DNA from: Pollutibacter sp044353505
GTDB taxonomy: Bacteria > Bacteroidota > Bacteroidia > Chitinophagales > Chitinophagaceae
NCBI GenBank assembly: GCA_044353505.1
Contig: JBILBU010000001.1
Span: 103,924 to 167,923, forward strand
DNA length: 64,000 bases
Direction of reading: 5' to 3'
Under the pieces are notes generated by a model that made no database searches, was not told where the DNA came from, and worked only from the letters and a program-made list of their open reading frames with translations. This document shows positions 52,228-59,818 of this stretch, piece by piece. Positions within the stretch are counted from its first letter, which is position 1. Each line of letters starts with the position of its first letter. A program made the position numbers and the translations under genes.

Positions 52228-53523
52228 TTAGTTAGACAGTTCAAATAATTCATCCCATCGGGTTGTAGACCTCTTGCTCCTCATCTCCTGCCGCATTTTC
52301 CAATTTCTACTCAACCCAGATGATGCAAATTTTACCATATCATCGCGCATGCTGAAATTAATATTATCAATTGTCTTCATAAGTCCTTGATTCTTATTGT
52401 TTACAACCGATGAAAACAAATCTCCTTGAAGGGAATTCTCTGGCACAATTCCTCCAAGAAGAATGCCCGCTTTTACATACTTGGTGCTTTGTCGATACAT
52501 AGACTCCACCAACAAGAGAGCGGTGCGGATTAGGATTGAAGTATCTGCGGTTGGACTCATCAGGGAGAAATATCGATTAATATACCGAGGATCATAACTA
52601 TACGAAACGCCTACACTCCCATTGCTCACAATAAACACACTGATTGAACCAGCAGCACTGTGCTGACGGCGTAGCTTCTCAGCAGCCCTGGATGTGAAGG
52701 TGGCAACAGCTTCTTTGATAGAGATCAAATCAAAAACAGGCTTGCCGAACATCCTTGAAGTGGATATCATCTTTTTCTTCTCCAATGGATCCCTCATCAG
52801 GATGCAAGAATGCCCATTGAGCTCCCTAATCATCCTCACCCCAACGATGCCACCGAGATGTTTTCTTGCCCATTCCTGAGGCATGTGTTTTAGTTGCCAG
52901 GCAGTATTGATACCATAGTCTTCCTTTAACTTTCGTGCGTATCGACGCCCAATACCCCAAAGATCAGAGACATCTGTAGCCTCCATCGCAAGCTGTAGTG
53001 CATCTTCGTTGTCAAGTACCATAACACAACCACTTCCTTTCTTATCTTTTTTGGCCAGCCGATTGGCAACCTTACTCAGCACTTTGGAAGGTGCTATCCC
53101 CACTGAAACAGGAATGCCGGTCCACATAACAACAACATCACGCAAGCGCTCAGCAAACCCTTGGAGCGCATCTGCAGGAAGGTGATCAAGATTGATAAAT
53201 GCCTCATCAACAGAATACACTTCTACACAGTGATATATTGCGTCATCTGTAAGGAATCGCAGGGTATCCATGACACGCATGCTCATGTCGCCATATAAAT
53301 GGTAATTGGAAGAGAATACTGCTACATCGTGCTGCTTCAGCAATGCCCTGCTTTCAAACAACGGAGCACCCATGTCGATACCTAGCTTTTTGGCTTCATC
53401 GGTACGAGAAATGATACATCCGTCGTTATTGCTTAATACCACGACGGGCTTACTGCGAAGATCCGGCCTGAACAACCGCTCACAGGAACAATAAAAACTA
53501 TTGCAGTCAATGATTGCGTACAT
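52228..53523 (-). CDS. umuC: Y-family DNA polymerase UmuC-like (Pol V catalytic subunit)
   Basis: This 431-residue translesion polymerase has catalytic carboxylates in MYAIIDCNSFYCSCERLF (Asp6) and VEVYSVDEAFINL (Asp-Glu). The thumb helix-hairpin-helix region lies near DLWGIGRRYARKLKEDYGI. A little-finger domain and a conserved UmuC tail follow (GLSRNWKMRQEMRSKRSTTRWDELFELSN). It extends DNA past lesions during SOS-type stress, normally with the processed UmuD' dimer and RecA. It follows umuD by 17 bp on the same strand, so the two are co-expressed. The start codon forms the exact end of the gene at CAT 53521-53523. Confidence 0.95.
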   Translation of the reverse strand: MYAIIDCNSFYCSCERLFRPDLRSKPVVVLSNNDGCIISRTDEAKKLGIDMGAPLFESRALLKQHDVAVFSSNYHLYGDMSMRVMDTLRFLTDDAIYHCVEVYSVDEAFINLDHLPADALQGFAERLRDVVVMWTGIPVSVGIAPSKVLSKVANRLAKKDKKGSGCVMVLDNEDALQLAMEATDVSDLWGIGRRYARKLKEDYGINTAWQLKHMPQEWARKHLGGIVGVRMIRELNGHSCILMRDPLEKKKMISTSRMFGKPVFDLISIKEAVATFTSRAAEKLRRQHSAAGSISVFIVSNGSVGVSYSYDPRYINRYFSLMSPTADTSILIRTALLLVESMYRQSTKYVKAGILLGGIVPENSLQGDLFSSVVNNKNQGLMKTIDNINFSMRDDMVKFASSGLSRNWKMRQEMRSKRSTTRWDELFELSN

Positions 53524-53540
53524 ACCCCCCTTGGACCCCC

Positions 53541-53969
53541 TTATACCCTATGAATTACATAAGTTACGACACCCCAAATTGAAAATTCTGCAAAGGGATC
53601 CACTTCAATTGTTGCAAGGCGACTCTCCGGAATGAGGCGAATTTTATTGAAATGTTGTTCAAAGCGTCTGATGAGCATATCGCCATTAAGGACTGCAATA
53701 ACCACCTTGCCATTGGCTGGCTTGATGCTGCGGTCAACAATTACGGTGTCGCCATCAAAAATTCCTGCGCCAATCATGGCCTCACCGCGTACACGCATAA
53801 AAAAAGTAGCCGGCTTATTGCGAATCAATTGCTCATTCAGATCGATTCCACGTTCTGCATAATCATCCGCTGCAGCACCAAATCCGGTGGCATCAACTGT
53901 TTTAACGTCCTGCTGCGTATAGGTTTTGGAGCCTTCATATGCCGCCCCCTGGTACAATTGCCCATCCAT
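53541..53969 (-). CDS. umuD: UmuD-like S24 protein with both catalytic residues replaced
   Basis: This 142-residue protein aligns along its length with E. coli UmuD: TGFGAAADDYAERGIDLNEQ matches the cleavage-site region, and AGIFDGDTVIVDRS matches the core. At the position of the catalytic serine (GDSM, Ser60) this protein reads GEAM (Ala64). At the position of Lys97 it reads Arg101. Spacings of 36 and 37 residues from the Thr28-Gly29 site are the same as in E. coli, so the alignment is unambiguous. The Ser codon position reads GCC on the sense strand. Unless a third protein cleaves it, it should not process itself. It is co-transcribed with umuC. Confidence 0.88.
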   Translation of the reverse strand: MDGQLYQGAAYEGSKTYTQQDVKTVDATGFGAAADDYAERGIDLNEQLIRNKPATFFMRVRGEAMIGAGIFDGDTVIVDRSIKPANGKVVIAVLNGDMLIRRFEQHFNKIRLIPESRLATIEVDPFAEFSIWGVVTYVIHRV

Positions 53970-53970
53970 A

Positions 53971-54012
53971 ATACTAATTTATTTAGTAAATATATGCTAA
54001 TTAAATTAGTAT
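53971..54012. promoter_or_regulatory. palindromic operator region upstream of umuDC
   Basis: ATACTAATTT (53971-53980) and AAATTAGTAT (54003-54012) are exact inverted repeats. Inside them are further half-sites (TTTAGT at 53982-53987 and GCTAATT at 53996-54002). Together these make about four ACTAAT-like words within 42 bp. The block begins 2 bp upstream of the umuD start codon, so it covers the promoter and ribosome site. It is a good candidate for binding by a LexA-like repressor or another SOS regulator. Confidence 0.6.
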
Positions 54013-54014
54013 TT

Positions 54015-54055
54015 CAAGAAAGAAAATGAGGGATTCAGCCAACGCTGATCCCTCA
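54015..54055 (-). terminator. rho-independent terminator of the ompA-like gene
   Basis: On the minus strand, TGAGGGATCAGC, a 4-nt loop and GCTGAATCCCTCA (54055 down to 54027) form a 12-bp stem with one bulge, followed by TTTTCTTTCTTG. It lies 35-75 bp after the OmpA stop codon and insulates it from umuD. Confidence 0.8.
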
Positions 54056-54089
54056 CCTCATTAGTCGTCTATGTACTAAGTTCTGGCAA

Positions 54090-55205
54090 TTATTTAATCA
54101 GAATAATCTCTACCCTTCTGTTCTTCCAAGCCAGATATGTTTCGGTGTTGGGTGCGGCGGCTTTGGCTTTACCAAATGATTCCACTAAAATTCTGTTGCC
54201 GTCAATGCCATAACTCATAAGATAATTTCTTGCAGTGTTTGCCCTGCTGATGGAAAGTCGTTGATTATACTCCATAGGCCCCTCTTGATCCGTATACCCA
54301 TAAAGTATGCAGTGTACTTTTTCATTTAATTTAAGGTGTGCGACCACAGCATTGAGCACCTCAAAACTATTTTTTGAGAGACTATAACTATCGAAGTCAA
54401 AATATACAGCAAGTCTCATGGTGTCGGATACAACAGCACTAATATCTGTCTGCTCTGGGATGGACTCGGGTAAAGCGGGCAAAATAGAATCACTCTTCAA
54501 CCAAATCGTATCCCTTTTGAAAATAGTATCCCTCAACACCTTAGGTTCGGGAGCAACATAAGCCACCGTATTTTCTTTATGCCTTTTTCCCAGCCCTGCC
54601 ATTCTCACATACACATTGAGAGAAAACACCACGCTATTGGAAAGATTCTTCAACACGCCCAAACCATATCCCAATTGAGAAGTAATCATGACCTCTTTAT
54701 TGGGAGACATCATACGAGCACCAACACCAAATGGAACAGTTCCATAAGCACTGCCCCTACGAAACATCCCATTAACACCTGAAAACACATAAGGACGCAA
54801 ACGTCCACGGTCAGACAGCTGATAATTAATCTCCGCACGGGCAGCTTGTGACCAAGTCTTCCACCCATCGGAAGTGAGCGGTGTCTTACTTCTGATTGAA
54901 CCATAACTGATTCCCAAATCACCGCTTAATGCCCACCGATTATTTAAGTTAGCATATAGACCAAAGCCAATCGTAACAGTAGCCCTATCAAGATAGGAAG
55001 GCTTCTGACCACAGCACATGGAGTCTAGCGGATTGCTATTGGCAACATCAAAGTCTTGGATCTGAATCATGTTCGTTCCAATCATGGTCCACCGGGGATG
55101 ATTAACTGGAAAATTGCTCAAATTTAAATGCTGTTGTGCAAGACTGTTCCCCACGATGAACAGGATCAATAACAATAAAGACAAAGGCTTGAATCCAAGA
55201 TGCAT
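54090..55205 (-). CDS. OmpA family outer-membrane protein
   Basis: This 371-residue protein has a signal peptide (cleavage after NSLAQ, about residue 24). A beta-barrel-like N-terminal domain with alternating aromatic strands spans about 40-215, then a proline-rich linker. A peptidoglycan-binding OmpA_C domain follows (VYFDFDSYSLSKNSFEVLNAV, LYGYTDQEGPMEYNQRLSISRANTARNYLMSYGI, WKNRRVEIILIK). It would anchor the outer membrane to the cell wall. It has its own terminator (54015-54055) and a 273-bp upstream gap. Single gene. Confidence 0.9.
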   Translation of the reverse strand: MHLGFKPLSLLLLILFIVGNSLAQQHLNLSNFPVNHPRWTMIGTNMIQIQDFDVANSNPLDSMCCGQKPSYLDRATVTIGFGLYANLNNRWALSGDLGISYGSIRSKTPLTSDGWKTWSQAARAEINYQLSDRGRLRPYVFSGVNGMFRRGSAYGTVPFGVGARMMSPNKEVMITSQLGYGLGVLKNLSNSVVFSLNVYVRMAGLGKRHKENTVAYVAPEPKVLRDTIFKRDTIWLKSDSILPALPESIPEQTDISAVVSDTMRLAVYFDFDSYSLSKNSFEVLNAVVAHLKLNEKVHCILYGYTDQEGPMEYNQRLSISRANTARNYLMSYGIDGNRILVESFGKAKAAAPNTETYLAWKNRRVEIILIK

Positions 55206-55435
55206 GAGAGAAATAATTTAAAACTGACACAGAATGTAAATGGTCTCTCGGAAGGAATTGGTGAATATAGCAGGACGAAATAGGAAGATGACAAATGTCG
55301 GATTTCAGATTGAAATTTCCTAAAAAAGGTAGGGGTTCCAGACTTATAAATACATAGATTTAAAATCAAATGGCGTTGAAATCTGAAAGAAATCACATTA
55401 CAAAACAGTTTAATATACTAGGCTCTTGTGATAAT

Positions 55436-55462
55436 GGTTAAATATATATGCTAAATTTAACC
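55436..55462. promoter_or_regulatory. 8-bp inverted repeat upstream of the LOG gene
   Basis: GGTTAAAT (55436-55443) and ATTTAACC (55455-55462) are perfect inverted repeats with an 11-nt spacer, ending 16 bp before the TTG start at 55479. They could form an operator or a 5'-UTR hairpin. Nothing else is recognised in the gap 55206-55478. Confidence 0.4.
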
Positions 55463-55478
55463 ACTTAAATTACCGACA

Positions 55479-56207
55479 TTGACAAATCACAAAAAATACT
55501 ACAACGAAATCAAATTCCTTGAAGGACCACGCTCACGATGGATGGACTTCAAATTTGTAATAAAGATCGTTGTTGAATTTATCCGAGGATTTCGCGCCTT
55601 ACACTTCGTCGGACCCTGCGTAACAGTTTTTGGTTCAGCCCGGTTCAAAGAAGACAGTCCATACTATGACCTCACCCGAAGATTTTCGGCCGAAGCAGCA
55701 AAATTGGGCTTCACCATCCTCACCGGCGGCGGGCCCGGTCTTATGGAAGCTGCCAACAGAGGCGCAAAAGATGTCGGTGGAAAATCAGTAGGCTGCAATA
55801 TTGTTCTTCCTATGGAACAGGAACCAAATCCATACCTCGACAAATGGGTCGACATGCGCTACTTCTTCGTTCGAAAGACACTACTCATTAAATATTCTTA
55901 TGCCTTCGTGATCATGCCAGGCGGCTTTGGCACGCTGGATGAATTATTTGAAGCGATGACCTTAATACAGACAAAGAAGATTAATGATTTCCCAGTAATC
56001 ATTTTTGATAAAGCATACCACAAAGAGCTGATCGAATACATCGACAAAATGAAAAGGGAAAAAACCATATCCGAAGAGGATCTTGAACTTTTTCTTGTAA
56101 CAGATTCTATTAAAGAGGCTGTAGCACTGATCAAAACCTGTATACTCAAATATGGACTAACAACATCAACGAAAAAACCAAGTTGGCTGTTGGGCGAAAA
56201 GCAATAG
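55479..56207 (+). CDS. LOG family protein (TIGR00730-type nucleotide phosphoribohydrolase)
   Basis: This 242-residue protein has the two defining motifs of the family: LTGGGPGLMEAANRGAKDVG and PGGFGTLDELFEAMTLIQT. Family members hydrolyse AMP or cytokinin ribotides to free base and ribose-5-phosphate. The start is taken as TTG 55479, because the residues from there (MTNHKKYYNEIKFLEGPRSR) look like homologues' N-termini and no ATG occurs before residue 22. Upstream in frame a stop is reached quickly. It is a single gene preceded by an inverted repeat. Confidence 0.87.
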   Translation: MTNHKKYYNEIKFLEGPRSRWMDFKFVIKIVVEFIRGFRALHFVGPCVTVFGSARFKEDSPYYDLTRRFSAEAAKLGFTILTGGGPGLMEAANRGAKDVGGKSVGCNIVLPMEQEPNPYLDKWVDMRYFFVRKTLLIKYSYAFVIMPGGFGTLDELFEAMTLIQTKKINDFPVIIFDKAYHKELIEYIDKMKREKTISEEDLELFLVTDSIKEAVALIKTCILKYGLTTSTKKPSWLLGEKQ

Positions 56208-56341
56208 CCAAGAACATTTGGTCAACTGCCGATAAATTAGTGTTTACAGGTGAAAATATGATTATAATCATCTTTTATTTTGAGTAAGCTCATTTAGGGG
56301 AAATATAATAATTCTCAAATTTGCTTCTTAAATGAAACACT

Positions 56342-56722
56342 ATGGACGGGAAAATACTTGACTTATTCATGAGGGAGAATGATGCTTGGGACGACCTGAT
56401 TACGAGACATAGCAAGGAAATTCCAGACTTGGAAAATATGATTTCCAACATCGTTGACAGAACAAAGCATCTTGACGAAGAAATCATTTCTAACGTGAAT
56501 GTGCTTAAAAATGAAATTAAGGAACAGGGAAATCACATGATTTTAATCAAGGAAGCACTTGCTCAACAACAAACCTATCTGGCCGATGAAAAAAGGAAAG
56601 AACCATTCCCTGTAAAAACACTCATGAGTCAGAATGCACTGCGTGAACGAATCAGGAGTGTAGAAAAAAAGTTTCTAGACCTTAAGTGCAATTATCTGAA
56701 TTATGTGGCTAGTGCTTTGTGA
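56342..56722 (+). CDS. hypothetical small coiled-coil protein
   Basis: This 126-residue acidic-to-neutral protein has no signal or membrane segment. Heptad-like spacing of I, L and V runs from residue 25 to 85 (ENMISNIVDRTKHLDEEIIS, LKNEIKEQGNHMILIKEALA), suggesting a helical hairpin or coiled-coil dimer. A C-terminal basic helix follows (RERIRSVEKKFLDLKCNYLN). No family was recognised. It lies between the LOG gene and the cbb3 cluster, and a large repeat-like hairpin region follows it before ccoI. Confidence 0.6.
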   Translation: MDGKILDLFMRENDAWDDLITRHSKEIPDLENMISNIVDRTKHLDEEIISNVNVLKNEIKEQGNHMILIKEALAQQQTYLADEKRKEPFPVKTLMSQNALRERIRSVEKKFLDLKCNYLNYVASAL

Positions 56723-56744
56723 ATACAATGTTTATTCGCTTATT

Positions 56745-56848
56745 CGTTGATTTGTTTAGTTGGTGAGATGTTTAGTTGTTTAGAGCTCAACAACTAAGCA
56801 ACTAAACGACTCAACGCTTTCAAAGATCAACGAATAAACAAATCAACG
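56745..56848. repeat. nested inverted repeats upstream of ccoI
   Basis: CGTTGATTTGTTTA (56745-56758) pairs with TAAACAAATCAACG (56835-56848). The overlapping TTATTCGTTGAT (56740-56751) pairs with ATCAACGAATAA (56826-56837). Within them, GTTTAGTTGTTTAG (56770-56783) and CTAAGCAACTAAAC (56794-56807) form a second stem with one mismatch. A run of CTCAAC words (about 56870-56900) follows. No ORF is supported. It could be a mobile palindromic element or a regulatory hairpin of the cbb3 cluster. Confidence 0.7.
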
Positions 56849-56920
56849 CATACTCCTTGTATTTTCTCAACTCCCTCAACCCTCTCAACCTCCCTCAACT
56901 TTCACTCTGATCAGTAGCAC

Positions 56921-59344
56921 ATGCAAACCCCCGTTGAATTAGAAGCTGACATAGCCTGTCGCCATTGTGGTGAGATGTGCAAAGAACTGATATGGAATAA
57001 TGAACAGGCATTTTGTTGCGAAGGCTGCAAACAGGTTCACCTTATCCTTACTCAGATAGATGCATGTGATACTTCCATGATGGAAGGGCTTGACGGAATA
57101 GTAGCAAAAGGAAAATTCAAAACCGAGAAATGGGATTACCTGGATGATCCTGAGATTCTTTCAACATTGGTTTCCTACCAAGACAAATCACAAGTTCATA
57201 TTCTCTTTAACCTTCCCCAGATACATTGCTCCAGTTGCATCTGGCTTATTGAACACCTGCCACGCATCAACAAAGCCGTGCTAACATCCACCGTAGATTT
57301 TGATAAAAAAGAAGCATCAGTAGTTTATGACCCCTCACAGATAAAACTCAGCCAACTGGCATCTTTATTGGACTATATTGGATACGCTGCCCTGGTCAGC
57401 CACTCTACTAAAACTGATCAAAAAAAAACGACCTACACCAACAACACCGTACTAAGAATCGGAATTGCTGGCTTTTGCTTTAGCAACATCATGATGCTTA
57501 GCTTCCCTGAATACCTTGCAACAAATGGGATAGATGAAACACTGTTAACTACAACGTTCAGCTATATCAGCCTCCTATTATCCTTGCCGGTAATCTTCTA
57601 TACTGCAGTCCCTTTTTTTACTCAGGCATGGAAAGGACTTCGCCAACGCTTTCTCAATATAGATGCCCCAATAGCATTGGCTATTTTGATTACCTATGGC
57701 AGGAGCATCTATGAGATAACAACACAAACAGGAACAGGTTATCTTGATTCAATGAGTGGAATTGTATTTTTTATGTTAATCGGTAGATGGTTCCAAGAAA
57801 AAACACAACGGGCTATTTCGTTTGAACGCGACTACAAATCATATTTTCCACTGAGTTCCTTGGTGCTAAATGGAAATGAAAAAAAATATACTGCAATTGA
57901 AAAAATACAAGAGAACGATATTTTACTCATCCGAAACCAAGAACTAATCACTGCGGATGCCTTACTGATAAAAGGTAATGCCATCATTGATTATAGTTTT
58001 GTGACTGGAGAAAAAGATCCAGTAGCTGTAAAAAATGGTGATATTATTTATGCCGGTGGAAAGCAAATTGGATCCTCCATTGAAGTAGCAGTAAAACGTA
58101 TCGTTTCAGCAAGCCACTTGACTAGATTATGGAACAACGAAGTTTTTCACAATAAAAAAAATACAGAGACATCATTTGTCCATCCCTGGAGTAATTATTT
58201 TAGCATTGTCTTGTTTGCGATTGCCCTGATATCCGGAATCTATTGGGAAGTAAACGATCCAACAAACACATGGAAGGCAGTCACCTCTGTGCTTATCGTG
58301 GCCTGTCCCTGCTCTTTACTCCTATCTTCTACATTCACTTTTGGCAACCTCATGCGAATTTTTGAGAGAGAGGGATTATTCCTAAAAAATGCAAATGTGA
58401 TAGAGCGTCTGGCAGAAGCTGATGCAGTGGTATTTGACAAGACCGGAACACTTACGGCCAATCAACAATCCAACATTCGTTATGATGGAAAATTGATCAG
58501 TCATAAAGAAGCCCTCATGATAAAATCAATTGTCCTTCAATCCAATCACCCACTGAGTCGATCACTCTCGGATTGGAGTGAATGGAAAAATATACACGAT
58601 GAAATCAGCATCACTGAATACAACGAACATATAGGGCAGGGTATTGAGGCAAGATGCGAAGGCCACATCATTCGCCTAGGCAGAATGTCGTTTGTCTCTA
58701 CTGAACTTGGCCACAAAGAGGAAGCAAAGACATCAGGATCTCAAGTATATGTAAGTATTAATGGTGCATTAAAAGGAAAATTCATCATACAGCAAGATTA
58801 CCGTGAGGGCATTTTTGAGATGATATACAGAACAATACAACTTATCCCACAAACTTTTATTGTAAGTGGCGACAACAACAAAGAAGAAGATTTTTTAAAC
58901 CAGTCATTGCCACAGCACGTTAAAATTCACTTCAATACATCCCCAGAAGACAAGCTAGCGTATATCAAATCACTTCAGCAGTCTGGCAAGAAAGTATTGA
59001 TGATTGGAGATGGACTTAACGACGCAGGCGCACTTCGGCAGAGTGATACGGGCATAGCAGTAACAGAACAATCAAATTATTTTACACCCGCCTGTGATGC
59101 AATGCTGGATGGTAAATCACTCATTCGTGTAGATCAGCTAATCCAACTGGCAAGATCTGGCAAAAAAATCGTTGCAACCAGCTTTGCATTGTCCATTGCC
59201 TACAACATCGCAGGGATGTATTTTGCCACCCAAGCGCTGCTTTCACCATTGATTGCCGCTATTTTAATGCCCGCCAGTACCATCAGCATCATTCTTCTGA
59301 CAACACTTGGAGCCAGACTGGCCGCACCGGCGAAAGAGGGTTGA
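56921..59344 (+). CDS. ccoI: CcoI-type copper-translocating P-type ATPase
   Basis: This 807-residue P1B ATPase supplies Cu to the cbb3 oxidase. The N-terminal Cys cluster is CRHCGEMCKELIW and CCEGCKQ; an HMA-like domain follows with IHCSSCIWLIEHLPRI. Membrane helices carry the CPC motif (LIVACPCSLLLSS), the phosphorylation site FDKTGTLTANQQ, and GDGLNDAGALRQSDTGIAVTE. Its features match FixI/CcoI rather than general CopA: the long N-terminal Cys region and the location directly before ccoS. The stop codon lies inside the first unit of a repeat tract (59341-59545). Confidence 0.95.
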   Translation: MQTPVELEADIACRHCGEMCKELIWNNEQAFCCEGCKQVHLILTQIDACDTSMMEGLDGIVAKGKFKTEKWDYLDDPEILSTLVSYQDKSQVHILFNLPQIHCSSCIWLIEHLPRINKAVLTSTVDFDKKEASVVYDPSQIKLSQLASLLDYIGYAALVSHSTKTDQKKTTYTNNTVLRIGIAGFCFSNIMMLSFPEYLATNGIDETLLTTTFSYISLLLSLPVIFYTAVPFFTQAWKGLRQRFLNIDAPIALAILITYGRSIYEITTQTGTGYLDSMSGIVFFMLIGRWFQEKTQRAISFERDYKSYFPLSSLVLNGNEKKYTAIEKIQENDILLIRNQELITADALLIKGNAIIDYSFVTGEKDPVAVKNGDIIYAGGKQIGSSIEVAVKRIVSASHLTRLWNNEVFHNKKNTETSFVHPWSNYFSIVLFAIALISGIYWEVNDPTNTWKAVTSVLIVACPCSLLLSSTFTFGNLMRIFEREGLFLKNANVIERLAEADAVVFDKTGTLTANQQSNIRYDGKLISHKEALMIKSIVLQSNHPLSRSLSDWSEWKNIHDEISITEYNEHIGQGIEARCEGHIIRLGRMSFVSTELGHKEEAKTSGSQVYVSINGALKGKFIIQQDYREGIFEMIYRTIQLIPQTFIVSGDNNKEEDFLNQSLPQHVKIHFNTSPEDKLAYIKSLQQSGKKVLMIGDGLNDAGALRQSDTGIAVTEQSNYFTPACDAMLDGKSLIRVDQLIQLARSGKKIVATSFALSIAYNIAGMYFATQALLSPLIAAILMPASTISIILLTTLGARLAAPAKEG

Positions 59345-59545
59345 GAGAGTTGAGAAAGTTGAGAAAGTTGAGTTTTGAGCGGCTCAATCTTCTCAACTGG
59401 CCGCAGGCCACTCAACTCTCTCAACCGGCCGCAGGCCACTCAACTCTCTCAACTGGCCGCAGGCCACTCAACTCTCTCAACTGGCCGCAGGCCACTCAAC
59501 TCTCTCAACCGGCCGCAGGCCACTCAACTCCCTCAACCCCTCCCC
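59341..59545. repeat. 28-bp tandem repeat (five units) plus complementary leader, between ccoI and ccoS
   Basis: The word GGCCGCAGGCC occurs at 59399, 59427, 59455, 59483 and 59511, exactly every 28 bp. The intervening 17 bases are TCAAC-rich and nearly identical, differing at a C/T position. The start of the tract (TTGAGAGAGTTGAG from 59341, overlapping the ccoI stop) is complementary to the unit's CTCAACTCTCTCAA, so RNA could fold into long hairpins. GGCC-GCA-GGCC is itself a small palindrome. It is not a CRISPR: there are no variable spacers. Downstream to 59640 nothing further was recognised. Confidence 0.92.
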
Positions 59546-59640
59546 CGCTATTCCCAAAACATGATAAAAATCATATTTCTCCTTGAACATTGTCAGATTA
59601 CCCATACCAGAGGGAAAATACTTTCGTGCAAAATTAATCG

Positions 59641-59817
59641 TTGAGCGTCATCATCATTCTCATTTTAGCTAGCCTTTTGGTAGCCTCCGGCTTCTTGATT
59701 GCATTCATATGGTCCGTAAAGAAAGGCCAGTTTGAAGACGATGTCTCTCCTTCAATCAGAATACTGTTCAACGATCACAAAAAAAGTGACACATCCTCAA
59801 ACAGCCAAACCCCTTAA
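59641..59817 (+). CDS. ccoS: cbb3-type cytochrome oxidase assembly protein CcoS
   Basis: This 58-residue protein reads MSVIIILILASLLVASGFLI..., one membrane helix (residues 2-24), followed by WSVKKGQFEDDVSPSIRILF. The GQFED-type motif after the helix is the CcoS signature. It is required to insert heme and copper into CcoN. Translation begins at TTG 59641; no ATG is available in the right frame. It ends 1 bp before the ccoNO start. It sits in its standard place between ccoI and ccoN. Confidence 0.93.
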   Translation: MSVIIILILASLLVASGFLIAFIWSVKKGQFEDDVSPSIRILFNDHKKSDTSSNSQTP

Positions 59818-59818
59818 C

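Noticed and set aside
59399..59545. CRISPR array
   Set aside because: The 28-bp period looks like a repeat length, but there are no unique spacers between units and no cas genes nearby. It is a simple tandem repeat.
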